Shown: positions 1 through 11,700 of the stretch, one piece after another | How the letters are laid out: the number at the start of each line of letters is the position of its first letter | Position numbering within the stretch: position 1 is the first letter of the stretch | Assembly: GCF_030463565.1 (NCBI RefSeq) | Contig: NC_134661.1 | Span: forward strand, 8,704,542 to 8,768,541 | DNA from: Pelecanus crispus | Taxonomy: Eukaryota > Chordata > Aves > Pelecaniformes > Pelecanidae | DNA: 64,000 nt | Direction: 5' to 3' | Notes under the pieces: model-generated | Databases searched by the model: none | The model's input: only the letters and a program-made list of their open reading frames with translations | What the model was told of the DNA's origin: nothing | Position numbers and translations under genes: made by a program

Positions 1-279
1 TAAGACAACCTGCTCAGAAATAGTCTAACGTGGAAAAAAAACTAGCGTCGTGCTAATTGCTTTTTTGGCATAGATGTGCGGGTTCTGGTGTGCTGGTCAT
101 TCTTCTTGTATTATTTATGTTTCTAATGGATGAAGAGCAAGAAGAAACCGTATGAATCGTATGGAAATGGTCTTTGATACAAAGGAAGCTTCTGTCTGGA
201 AACTAGCGCAAGCCAATGTTGATCGCTGTTAATCTTTCCACCCTAAATACTGTCAAACATTTGGTCTCACTGAAATTAA

Positions 280-462
<183 letters not shown>

Positions 463-1161
463 TAGGCTTGAATTGGCTTCTGGTTTTTATTACTCTATCT
501 GAGAACTATTTTAGGTGGCTTTGATTTTTCCGACAAAATTATTTTTGGATATCGTCTCAGGTGGTTATCCTCACAAAATATCTGAATAAAGGGCTGTTCT
601 CTTGCAGCTGGCCTGAACAGCCTAGTGGGGGAGGAAGCATGTTTTGCTTTAATCTCAGGAGACTTACTGATACTCCTGTTTGCAGTTTGGGAAAATTCTG
701 TACTGAAAATTTAGCTTCCATGGTGTCTTAAGCGTAGTTTTTTTGTCCTGCGTGTGCTCCAAGGTATGTTTCTAATGTCTGGGCATTGGCAAAATATATA
801 CCCTTAAGAAAGGCAGTAAAAAAAGGAGCTCGGTGTACTTGAACTTTGTAGTTCAGGCTTGTTCAGGAACTCTGTTACTGAAGAAGGGCTGGACGTGCAT
901 AGTGCAGCAGTGGAGGACTTTTCGTTGGTAATTAATGAGGAGGTTTGGTCAGAGCATTTTGAACCTCCTTGGTTTTCTTCTTATAGCGGTATGAAACTCC
1001 ATACCAAAAACCGATGGGAAAGTTGTAAGCAGTTTTGCTTACAAAAAAGATTTGCTTTTTATCATCAGAGAGCGACGTTAATAACTCTGCAGTGTGCAGA
1101 CTTTTTCAATCAGCCTTCTATTACTCAGTTTGGTCTTTTTTTTTTTTTTTTTTTTTTTTTT

Positions 1162-1361
1162 NNNNNNNNNNNNNNNNNNNNNNNNNNNNNNNNNNNNNNN
1201 NNNNNNNNNNNNNNNNNNNNNNNNNNNNNNNNNNNNNNNNNNNNNNNNNNNNNNNNNNNNNNNNNNNNNNNNNNNNNNNNNNNNNNNNNNNNNNNNNNNN
1301 NNNNNNNNNNNNNNNNNNNNNNNNNNNNNNNNNNNNNNNNNNNNNNNNNNNNNNNNNNNNN
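1162..1361. other. Assembly gap of exactly 200 N, flanked by a poly-T run
   Basis: A run of 200 N follows a T homopolymer at about 1136-1161. The round length suggests a placeholder of unknown true size. The gap lies inside DDX6, where the terminal helicase exon is expected. Open frames that appear to cross it are artefacts. Confidence 0.98.
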
Positions 1362-1739
1362 ACCAAGCTGACTTGCAGCCTCTGCTTTGCTGGCTGAGAT
1401 TTCTCCATGTTTTATAAATAAATTAAAAAAACCCCAGGTGGTGGACTTGGCAAAGGCTCTCGGGTGGCTTCCTTAAAGGGAATGCTGTGACCTTGCCCGA
1501 GAACCGTTTGCCACTTCCTGAAGGACAGGAACCCATTGGGTAGTCGTGCTCCGTAGGTATGGTAGGGCATTAGCAGCACCTCTTTCTGTGAAGCTGTGGT
1601 TGAGGTTGAGCTGTTCCAAATGCCCTTTGCTTTTCCAGAGCTGCTACATAGTGTGATTCATTACTTACATTCTGGTTTTGCATAGAATTGATTTAACTGT
1701 GGGTGTTGTGGTTGTTCTTCTGGTTTGGTTTTTTTCAGG

Positions 1740-4120
1740 CTTTGATTACACATGCCAGAAGGTGAAGCCCTTTGATCCAGATCTGTGACACATCGTTTCT
1801 TTGGGGATACCCTTCTCTTTGTGGGTTTTTCTTCGTCTTTTCATTTCGGAACTATGAAGACTAAAGAGCTCGGCCTTTTTTTCTTTTTAAATTTGGCAGC
1901 AAGAAAGAAAGAAGATAAAAGGAGGAATGTCTTTTTGTTTTTCCACTTGTTTGCACTGTGTGCTGATTGAACATTAGTTGCACTAACTGCTGGTTTTAAA
2001 TTTTTTTTTTTCTTTGGGTGGGAGGGGGCAGCAAGGGAAGAAGAGAAACCCTGAAAAGAGAAGAATCTTGATGAACACGAGCTTGTCTGCGATTTCAAAT
2101 TCTTCAACCGTCGACTGAGTGCATTTCAACTTCTCCCTGGTTACTCATCTGTTTTTAAGCTAAAGAGCTTGTTACTTATTCGTGCAAAGTGCCTTATGCT
2201 ATGAGACCATTCAGAACATCACCTTTCCGACAGCCCAAGGAATCAACAGCTGTTTTTGGTTTCAGGTCAAAGTTCCCCTCTCTTCCCCCTGTCCTCCTCC
2301 CCAAGTACTCAAGCCCAGGGCTGGGAGGTGAAATGTATTGGTAATACTACTTTTTTTCTTCAACTTTTTTTTTTTTTTTTTAATTGGAGGAGTTGATATG
2401 CATCTGCAGTTCACCCACACTGTAAATACCTGTATTTAAAATGAAACCAACTTAAAATCTGGGCTGATTAGGTGCAGTATCATAGCTCCAGAAGGAAAGA
2501 GTAGCCTGTCATCCTTTGCAGGAGCCGTAAGAAAAGCCCTATGCTCTAGCAGAACACTAAAGACTGGTTTCCATAAGAGTCTCCATTAGTAGTTACAGCA
2601 CTTGATACGTAGACTTCTTTCAGAGCCATGGCCCTCTTTCCTCTGGTGCAGTGTGTCCCATAGAAAATCAGATGTGTATATTGTACAAACTTTGTAAATA
2701 TTTTTTTTTTTCCTGTTTGGGTTCATATATAACTTTTTCTTTTGTGATGAAGGTTGCTGGGGTTAAAGGGATTAGACTGATTATGGGAGCAGCTAAAGAT
2801 GAGAGGGGCTCAGTTTTCTGCAACACTAAACGATGAGAAGTGCTCTGACCTCCGTGAAGAGCGGGCCTCAACAAGTGTCCCTTGTCAGGGTGGGTTTGCT
2901 CTGGTGCTAGCAACACTGTCCTGTACCGCTCGTACGGAAGAGGTCGCTTGTGGGGCCGCGAGGCCTCAAAATCTGTAGCTCGGCCTATTGGGAGATGCTC
3001 TTCGATTTCCCCCGTAGAAACTTCAGGAACTTGACAAGCTCTGAAGGGGGCCATGACCCGTGTTCCACCACGGCGTGAGGGAAATCCAGCGGGTGTCAGT
3101 GTTGCTGAGCAGTCTATGCATAAGGCGTGGATTTGGGTTTAAGAGAAATCGTAGAAAACCACTTTACATGCATAAACTGACAGTTCTGGAGCTTTGTGGG
3201 ATTGATTTACTTCCTGCAGCATTGTGCATTTTCTGCCCAGAGCAGCCTCTGTCCAGACTTGTAAGCAGGTAAGGGTAAACCCCTGTTAATGTCAGAAGCT
3301 GCAGAAAGCTGCTTGCCATCTCTTCTGTTTTGGCATGAATTGCTGTCTGTCATTTTGCATTGTATATTGCTGAAAAGTGCTTTCTGGTCAAGTAGTGTTG
3401 CTTTAAATTGTGCCCCTCCCAACATGCTTGATGTTTGGCCTGATCTACAGGCAAAAGGAGTGAGACAAATCAAAAACCGTACTCTTTTTAAATTCCCTTT
3501 TAGCCTGTTCACCAACACTGTCAGGAGGCACCTGGATGAATGCAATCCCTTTTGCTCAGTTGTTTATTGCGTATACAGATGCTGCACTCACACCACGCTC
3601 GCTTACCTTTGAGGCAGGAATTAATTGTCTTAATTTCTCCCCATTTTGACCTTTTTTCTTTTTTAAATTTGAGTCAAATTGTTTGGGACTAGAAGGTGGA
3701 CTTACCCATCCGTGTCCTTGAGGATCGTAAATAGAAGCCAGGTGCCTCCTGACAACAACTTTACAGGATGGAAAGGTTTTTGTGTTTGGGATTTTTTTTT
3801 TTTTTTTTTCCTTTTGTCAGCAGTGACTCCATAATTGTAGCAAATGCTGCACTAGAGTACAAACTCAAGAGCTTGGTCACAGACACTCTGTGAGCCACAC
3901 AGCTTATATCTGACTGGCAGGTACTAAATGTAAACAATTTTGGGGTGCTTTTGGGGGGGGGGGGGGGGGAGTTTGCGGGTGGTGACTTTGACCAAAAGTA
4001 AAATCTTGCTCTTGTACTGCAGCCAGCATATGATTTTCCAGAGAGACAGAAGAGGGATCATTTTAGTGCAACAAAGACATGAAAAATGTAAATAAAAGTT
4101 TTGTATCTTACCAGGGCATG
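1740..4120 (+). other. DDX6: Probable DDX6 3'UTR (terminal exon)
   Basis: A pyrimidine-rich stretch and TTTTTTCAG acceptor end at 1739. About 2.4 kb of AT-rich, CpG-poor sequence follows without a convincing reading frame, ending at AATAAA (4091-4096). Position and composition fit the long 3'UTR known for vertebrate DDX6. It contains T runs near 2363-2382 and 3792-3810 and a 17-G run at 3953-3969. The exact exon start is inferred from the acceptor, because the stop codon is probably in the gap upstream. Confidence 0.6.
4091..4096 (+). terminator. Poly(A) signal AATAAA, probable end of DDX6
   Basis: Canonical AATAAA in an AT-rich context, followed by T-rich sequence. It is the first convincing signal downstream of the presumed DDX6 terminal exon, and the next candidate gene is convergent. 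Confidence 0.5.
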
Positions 4121-5050
4121 CACGTGTCACAAGAACAGGATAGCGATGTCGAGTCAGACGTGTGTGCTCTGCTTGGATTTGTGGTAGGTTAGCCTGGTGC
4201 CATGCCTTGATGGTCCCTCTTGAAGCACAGAACTTTTGAAAGTATTACTTTAAACTTGGCCTCTAATTGAGGATTGGCACTTACCTAAACTATCGGGGGC
4301 ACCATTTTTAGGTGGCTTCTTGTCAAGAAGGAAGTAGCCTATTTTTGGTGCTAGTGGGCTATCTCTTAACAGATGCGATCTTGCAGATGGAAAGATGCTC
4401 CAAAGGACTAGGTTAATCCTAGTTTTTTTGGGTTTGTTTTGTGTTTTTTTTTTTTAATTTTGTTTTGTTTTGGGGTTTGTTTTTTTTTGTTGTTGTTGTT
4501 TTTTTCCCCTACCCAGGAGTAAGGAGTGTGTATAAATCTTGGCTTCCTGAGATTCCTTGTGAGCTCCTGTTTTTGCTGGTCACGGACCAGCCTTTACATT
4601 CATGCGTTAGTGGGAGCCTTCGGTGATGAGCCCTAGGTCAAACGCTTCTTCTGACAAAGAGGACGTGAATGAGAATCTCATGTAGTCTGCGCTTTTCCCC
4701 TCGGAAGTCCAGAAGTGTCACTCCATGAATCTGATGAAATGGAGCTTCACAGCTGGGTGAAGCAGCTGTGAAGAGGGTGACATGAATCTTTAGCCGGCTT
4801 ACTCGAGAGAACCTGTAGGCTGGTCTCCGGGTGTGTGCTGTCAGGAGTGCACTACAACTGCAGGAGGGCTTTTCCCAAAGGGAGGGGGGTGGGTTGGTCT
4901 CAAATACGTGTTTCAATTTCCAGAATGAGATGGGAGCATCTTTCCTTTGCCCTCTGTGACTTTTTTTTGTGGGTAAGAACAGGGAAGCTCAACATGAATT
5001 CATGTTGCGTGCGTGTTGGTATCAAATCATCTCATTCTGATCTTTTGTTC
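4121..5050. other. Intergenic stretch between convergent gene ends; T- and G/T-rich tracts
   Basis: No gene seen. It holds a T/TG-rich tract at 4421-4505 with TTG repeats, and more G/T-rich sequence continues just beyond it at about 5062-5170. This is the space between the presumed 3' ends of DDX6 (+) and the minus-strand candidate gene. Confidence 0.5.
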
Positions 5051-5056
5051 TTTATT
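5051..5056 (-). terminator. Poly(A) signal (minus strand) for the candidate gene at 5.3-6.4 kb
   Basis: TTTATT on the plus strand reads AATAAA on the minus strand, about 220 bases past the candidate stop at 5275. Spacing and orientation support a minus-strand transcript ending near 5030. Confidence 0.35.
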
Positions 5057-5274
5057 TTTACTTGGGGTGGGGGAGGGTGTCTGCTCCGAGGATTTAAAAA
5101 TGCTTCACACGCTTGTTTTTGGGGATTTTTTTGTGGTTGGTGGTTTTTGTTTGGTTTTTTTTTTTTTTCCCCTTCAAATGCCTGATAGGACACAAACCTG
5201 AGCAGACGGCTGTCCTGCCTCGGTTTCTGTTCTAGAGGTTACGGAGATGCTGTGACACGTCTCCTGAGCTGTCG

Positions 5275-5550
5275 TCACGGTGGTTCTCGCCCTGGTGCTG
5301 GACTCTGTAATGCCGCTGGGGCCGAGCAGCTGTTGCTTCCTGAGGACGAAGTGAATTTTGTTCCCAGGAACTCCAGCGGTATGGCCGCCGTGGCAAAGGT
5401 TGGGCACCAGTAGTCCACGTGGAGAATTTCCCGATTGCTGTGAACTTCTGGTCCATCTTTTGTGAATCCCAGTGTATCTTTATCATAAATGAGGTCTCTG
5501 GACCAAAGAGCACGCATCCGATCTTCAAAATGAGGCTTTGGCAGATTATC
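5275..5550 (-). CDS. Candidate terminal coding exon of an unrecognised minus-strand gene
   Basis: On the minus strand a possible acceptor (CTATAG, 5551-5556, with a weak pyrimidine tract) opens a frame beginning DNLPKPHFEDRMRALWSRDL, continuing IYDKDTLGFTKDGPEVHSNR and EILHVDYWCPTFATAAIPLE, and closing at 5275. Codon use looks ordinary for a vertebrate gene, and the peptide mixes charged, aromatic and proline residues in the way of a real protein. A minus-strand AATAAA lies about 220 bases downstream. I do not recognise the family. The style, short with many Trp, Tyr and Pro, recalls small ciliary or sperm microtubule proteins, but that is only an impression. Confidence 0.35.
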   Translation of the reverse strand, partial: DNLPKPHFEDRMRALWSRDLIYDKDTLGFTKDGPEVHSNREILHVDYWCPTFATAAIPLEFLGTKFTSSSGSNSCSAPAALQSPAPGREPP

Positions 5551-6171
5551 CTATAGGTTTTGCTCGGTTCACCGTTCGTGTTGCTAAAATGTCCCTACGT
5601 GGAAGCATTGTTAAATTCTGCTGTAGACAAGTTAGGGAAGGGTAGGGAGGGGTGGGGGGAGGGATGGGTTTATTAAGATACAGCCTTGCTGTATTTTAAC
5701 CAATAATTACGGGGAAGGGGTGTCAGGAGAAGAAAATAGTCACTGTTCCCTTTATTGAAAGAAACTGGAACTTTTATTTCAAGAAAAGAAATTATTTGCA
5801 ATTCAGGTGGAATATCGTAATCCACTGGTCCCGAGTCAAGAGGTTGATACTCTTACTGTTAACCAGCAAACAACATGGACTAGTCCTTGAAAACATTCAG
5901 GGGAGGGAAGGGAAAATTGGCTTTCTGTTAAATCAGTAATTGGCAAACTCTCCAGTGGAGCTCAGATTTTGTTGAGAATGTCTTTTCTCCGGCTGTATGT
6001 GCGTCGCAGCACTGACTCACGAAGAGCTTTGTGAGTTCTGAGTGCGAAAAAGATGAATAGTAAAATCCTGATTTTGTTGATTAAAGTCAATAAAAGCTCC
6101 ATGGAACACCAGTTTGGTCTCGGGTTTTTTTTTTTTTTCTTTCAACTGCGCTGAGCAAAAAGCGTGCTGAC

Positions 6172-6361
6172 CTCTTTCTAGAGAACCCTGGCCCGTGTCG
6201 GACGCTTGCGACGAGCTTTGGAGAGAGGCCTCAAAAGAGGAGTCGATAAACGGAAAGGCTCTCCGCGCTCGAGAGCGACGTGCGGCCGCAAGAGGCGTTC
6301 TCTTGCCGTACAGATCCTCCAGCCCAGGCAGCGTGCGCTCTTCCAGGGTCCGATGCTCCAC
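6172..6361 (-). CDS. Candidate upstream exon of the same unrecognised minus-strand gene
   Basis: A minus-strand frame beginning MEHRTLEERTLPGLEDLYGK, continuing RTPLAAARRSRARRAFPFID, runs to a weak donor (GTCAGC) at about 6171. The Met may be internal, because the frame stays open for a few codons upstream. It could join the exon at 5275-5550, but neither splice site is strong. The plus strand is also open over 6206-6374 and ends at a good donor (CAG/GTGGGC), so strand is uncertain. No family recognised. Confidence 0.22.
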
Positions 6362-8385
6362 AGTCTTATCTCAGGTGGGCTGGTAGACTTTACCTGGCAT
6401 TCGGTTGCAGTGCTGAATTAGCCCCAACTTTGACAATGAGAGTTTCTGTAAGGGGCCAGAGCAGCACTGCAGAAGTCTGCTGGGGCTGTAGCTTTACATC
6501 TTCAATCCAGAGACACCCCTGAGCTCTGCCTTGCCGGCGGCTTGTGCTCCAGAACACCTCTCGTGTGTGCCGTGGCTCTGGTCGCGTTCACAGGCAGGAT
6601 GGCCGTGTTCCTCTTTCACAGGTGTAAACGGTGGGCGTGGGATGCGACGGGCTCTTCTGACCGGAGGGACTTGCGCTCTCGGCTGACGTGTCTGTGGGAG
6701 GTGTGCTGCTTTTTCTCCCTTACATTGAAGGGGAAGACGGCTAGAAAGGGAAGGAGAACTGCTGCCATGCCTCAGTGTATACATTAATGCTATATTCCCA
6801 ACTGATGGTCAGTTCTCTTCTTGCGACCAGAGTAGCTGAGCGCTACTGAGGCAGTTAAAACAAGGAGCGAGGTAAAAACCGTTTGGGTATCCTTGTGGAA
6901 GAGGCCTTATGAAACGTACCCCGTGCCTGCAGCTGAAGTGCAGCAGGAAAATTTCACGGCAAACGCCAAAAGCGAGGCTGCAGCTTTTCGTCAGAGAGCT
7001 TTTTAAGTCACTGGGTGGGGGAAAAGCGTTGCCCTGTTCAAAGCGCTTCTTGACCTTTAAGCTGGCAGCGCTGTGAAAGCTCTGAAAATAGGTTGTAAGC
7101 TGTGACCGAGGCTACGCGACGGGCAATGGTGCGAGACCTTCCTGAGACCGGAACTCACCGGCTGCTCTGAAAGCCTCACAGGTAATTGTCCGACATAAAC
7201 ACAGCAGTAACTGTACGCCAAGTTGCTGATTGAGTAGATCATGGAGTTCTTCCGTCTGATAGATTCTTTAGCTAGAGCCGGCCCGACGCGCAGTAGCTGC
7301 GCTCAAGCAGCGTGCCGGGTTGTGTAAAACTCGAGACGTTTTCTCTACTGGTCAGTGAAGAAAAGGGAATGAAGACTGGAAAGAAAGTAGTTACGAAGCA
7401 CAGCGAGTTTTGCAGGCTTTTAAAAATTTGTGGGTGGTACTGGTCTCAGGTGGCTATGCTGTCACCTGCTCTCGGTCAAAAATTCCATAGACCGAAGCAT
7501 AGGTGAGCCCCTGAAATCTGCCCAAATGAAAGTCTAATGATAAATTAGACTGTACTGGGTCTGGTTGTAACAGTTACCGTTCTCTATAGCAGCCCATCCT
7601 GTGTTTTGGATTTGTGACTAAAGCAACGTTGGTTAACGCACTGGTGCTTTGACTGCTGCTAAGCAGTACTCGCACAGTGCTGAGATTTTTCTTTTGTCCC
7701 CCTTTCCGCACCCCCCCCCACCCGTGCTGCCCTGGCTGGGGGGGCACAAGAACTTGGGAGGGGATGCGGCTGGGACAGCTGACCTCAGCTGATGAGAGGG
7801 ATGTTCTGTACTATATGATGTCATGCTCAGCAATAAAAGCTTGCAAGAAAGGATGGGGGCGGGGGGGGGCGGGGATGGGATATATTTGCAGTTCTGGTTT
7901 GTGTGTCTTCCCAAGGAACTCTTAGGCATGCTGAGGCCCTGTTTTCCAGGAAGGGGCCTGCCAACGGGAAGTAGTGAATAAATTCCTTATTTTGCTTTGA
8001 TCTTGCACGCAGCTTTGCTTCACCTGTTAAACTGTATTTATTTTGATCCACAGGTTTTCAGCTTTTGCTCTTCCAAATCTCTCCCCTCGCCTGCTGCAAG
8101 GCGGGGGGGGGGGGGCTTACCTGCCGGCCAGAGTGACCCTACCACGCAGGCTCGTGATGGAGGTGGGTGTCTCAAGGCAGAGCCTGCAGCCAATGCTGAT
8201 TCAAGCTCCTTGAATGCTACAGCACAGCGTTTTGACGCACGCCTCCCCTTTCTTTCCCCTGCTCCTCTGCTGAGCTTGTAGAGGCGACGCCAGGGCAAAT
8301 GAACTCGGTCAGGCGTGCTCCTCGGCCGCGCGGCATTGCTAAAGCCAGACACAGCTGCGAAACCAAGCTGGCATCACCGCGCTTT
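6362..8385. other. No gene recognised
   Basis: Mixed-composition sequence with short G runs (about 7857-7872 and 8102-8114) and several short open frames on both strands, none of which looks like a known protein. Further exons of the minus-strand candidate may lie here. Confidence 0.4.
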
Positions 8386-8594
8386 GGCCGATGACCTCTC
8401 GACGCAGGGGCTGCAGGAATTGCTGGGCCGGAGCCTACAGAAGCTCGAGCGTCGCAGCCTGCACGAAGCTCTGATGCAGCGGGGGCACGGGCCCTTGCTC
8501 CCCAACACCTCCCCGGCCCCGGGCAGCGCCGTTCCTGCCCCGAGACCGGCGCAGTTTCCCATAAGTAGTGAAGAGCTGCTGCCCAGGGCCGCAG
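8386..8594 (+). CDS. Coding-looking open segment upstream of VPS11, unrecognised
   Basis: A plus-strand frame includes DDLSTQGLQELLGRSLQKLE, continuing RRSLHEALMQRGHGPLLPNT. It has strong GC preference at third positions and ends at a good donor (CAG/GTGAGC). It predicts an amphipathic helix followed by a Pro/Ala-rich tail. The segment sits about 200 bases upstream of the VPS11 start inside a CpG-rich region, where chance open frames are common. It could be an upstream exon, part of another gene, or noise. The minus strand is also open here. Confidence 0.2.
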
Positions 8595-8689
8595 GTGAGC
8601 GAGGGCTTTTGCGGTCACAACGAAGCGGGGGCGGAGGTCTGGGGCCCACAACCACGACCTAGGCCGCGCCATTACCCGCCCGCTCCCGG

Positions 8690-8797
8690 CGCCCCTGCGC
8701 ATGCGCGGTGCGGGGCGGTGAGCGCCCCGCCACGTGACCCAAAAGGGGGCGGGGAAACCGGTCACGTGAGGCGCGCAGGCCCTCCTTCCCCCCCAAC
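8690..8797 (+). promoter_or_regulatory. VPS11: VPS11 promoter: NRF1 site, two CACGTG E-boxes, YY1-like start context
   Basis: CpG-rich and TATA-less. It contains a palindromic NRF1-type site TGCGCATGCGC (8696-8706) and two CACGTG E-boxes at 8731-8736 and 8763-8768. The second lies in GTCACGTGAG, one base from the CLEAR palindrome bound by TFEB/TFE3. AACATGGCGGC over the start codon matches the YY1-type motif often found at transcription starts. TFEB control would suit a lysosomal tethering subunit but is inference. Confidence 0.6.
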
Positions 8798-11700
8798 ATG
8801 GCGGCCTACCTGCAGTGGCGCCGCTTCGTCTTCTTCGACAGAGAGACGGTGAAGGAGCCGCCGGGGCCGGATGGCGCCGGTGGGAAGCCCTTCGCGCTGC
8901 CCCCGGGCATCGCGGTCTGCGACTCGGGCCGGGGAAGCCTGGTGTTCGGGGATATCCTGCGCGGCGGCGGGGCCGGGCGCTTTGGCCTCTGTGGGGCCGG
9001 GACCTGCGGCGGGGCGGGGCGGGTATGAATCTGGTATGATTGGAGGTGTGGGGTTTGTTTTTTTGGCTCCCCCCCCCCGCCCTTTTTGTGTACCTTAACC
9101 GTGATCTACATATGGAGGGTCAGATTTGGTTTTTGCCTCGCTCCCTTCAACTCAGCAGTTTCCAAGCTTACAAGCTAAGGGTAACGCATCTGTACCAGCT
9201 GAAGCAGCACAGTATCTTGGTTTCTGTTGGCGAGGACGAAGAGGGTATTAACCCCTTGGTAAGTCAAACCACAAAGAGAGGAAAACGCACTTGTGTTATG
9301 GGTCTTCCTTAAGGGTACTGTGATTACCTCGGTTGACCTTTCTCACCCGAAGTAGCTTGTGCGTTCTGGGTGCTGTTGCGTTTGATGCCAGGTCTTGGCC
9401 TCCTGTTACCTCGTGTTTGCTTACGCCAGCTTGTCGTCGTTTGTAGGTTAAAGTCTGGAACCTGGAAAAACGAGATGGTGGCAATCCTCTTTGCACACGA
9501 ATTTTTCCAGCTATACCAGGTAACAAGCCCACGGTTGTATCCTGCCTAACTGTCCACGAGAATCTTAATTTCATGGCTATCGGTAAGTAAAACTGAACTG
9601 TAATAGCCAAAGAAAAATAGTACGGTCCTCACGCATATATAAGGAAAACAAACAGATAGCGCAAAAATCAGCGTAGAACATCCTGACGGTATTTCTTCTT
9701 GTGCAGTTTTTACGTTATTCTTACAGAGAGATAGCGTATCAGGTGTGATTGGAGAGCTCGAGGAGATAAGTACATAAATTTAGCCCGAGTCTGTGTATAT
9801 TACGGTAATAACTTTGACACTTAAAAGGGAAGCACCTGTTTTTAGTTAATATCACCTTTCCCCGACAGTTAGTGAGGTTACGCATGTACGGAACTTAGTA
9901 CTAAATTTAGCTTTTGTTGTCGTACAGGAAAAAACGTAGGTTTTGCGATACCTGATGTCACAGAGAGATTCTTTTCCAAGCGCCGTACAGAAACCTTTTT
10001 TTAAAAGAAAAAAGCCTATTTCCCTTTTTGGATTTAACTATTCCTTTGCGATATTTCTCGCTTAACCTCTGCCAGAGTAAGAGCGGTAACACTGCGAGGT
10101 TACAAGCGCTTTCAGCCAGTCGGTCCCTGCGCTGAAATCGAAAAGCTTTCCATATGCGTGTTGTGGCCTTCCACCCTGGAAAAACTTGCAGGACCGGGGT
10201 TGTCGGCGAGCTGTGAAAACCGCGCGTTTTACTCGCTCTTGGAAATCTCCCTCTAGTCTTTTTACAGCGTGTAGTGTGTTTCGAATAAGCGCGTGAATTA
10301 CACTGGTAGTTAGAATTGGTGGATGAGAAAGATAGATAATCGTAAAAAAAAATGCAGGCAGGCTCACACCAAAATAACCCCTACTTGAAGTTTGCACGTG
10401 GAAAGCAAGTTGCACCTTGCTGAACGGTGACGTTCTGCGCGCGGTCGGGTGACGTCTCTGAACCATAACGGGAGTCATCGGGGGGTGGTTTGGCGCGTAC
10501 ATCCTCGACGCGAGAATCTGCGGCAATCCTATTACTTAATACCTTGCTGGTGAGCGAGGTGGCGTCACCGACTGGAGCTGCCCTCGCTTATGCTGGGTAA
10601 TATTTCAGGTATGCTGCATAAGTAACAGTTTAGTCTGTCCCCTTCGCCAGGCTTTGCAGATGGGAGCGTTGTACTTACAAAAGGAGACATCACTCGAGAC
10701 CGGCACAGTAAGACCCAGATCCTACACGAAGGCAGTTACCCGGTTACTGGCCTTGCTTTCCGACAGGCTGGCAAAACGACGCATCTGTTTGTGGTGACCA
10801 CAGAGAACATCCAGGTGGGAAGTTATTTGGAGAAAATGCGACTCTGACTCGCAAACTGTATTGGCTTCAGAGTCTAGTTCGGAGCGATCCCCAAAACCTT
10901 GTGTTTCCTCTGTAGTCTTACATGCTTTCAGTGAAAGACTATCCTCACCTGGAGCTGGACACTCACGGTTGTGGATTGCGCTGTTCATCTCTCAGCGACC
11001 CCTCCCAGGATCTCCAGTTCATTGTGGCAGGAAACGAGTGCGTGTACCTTTATCAACCAGACGAACGTGGCCCCTGCTTCGCCTTCGAGGGACAAAAGCT
11101 GATTGTTCACTGGTATCGGGGGTACCTCGTCATTGTCTCCAAGGACCGAAAGACTTCTCCAAAGTAGGGCTCTTCAGAACAGATGAGTTCTTTTCGCTCT
11201 GGCAGCTTCCTGCTTTCCCTCTTTTTTCCTGCCTTTCCTGCAGAGCTTTGCTCTCGGGGGCCGATTGCAGCTTTGTCAGAGGTTGTTAAGATTCACCCGG
11301 ACCTGAATATTGATTAACTTCCGTTGTGAGAATAGCACAGTTAAGCATGCTGAATGAGCGGGATCTCTTTTCCCGTCCTATGAATTTCTCCGTCTAACAC
11401 ATAGATGGAATTCATGTATAAATACATGGTGTTTTGCCTCTGGGTCCGCTTAGTTTAATCGCCCAAATGAACCCCATTTGTCTTGCTCGCCAGACGTCCC
11501 TAGTTTGTGTAGGTGTCAAGAATTCACGTTACGCTCTCCTTGTTTTCTAAAACTTTCTTGTGCTCCCTAGGTCAGAGTTTGCTGGGAACGAGGCACAGAA
11601 TTCGGACAAACAAGTCCTGAATATCTATGACTTGTGCAACAAATTCATTGCGTACAGCTCAATCTTCGATGATATAGTGGATGTCTTAGCAGAGTGGGGT

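Noticed and set aside
859-1417. Open frames crossing the N gap
   Set aside because: They consist of poly-T (Phe) codons and N, and have no coding evidence.
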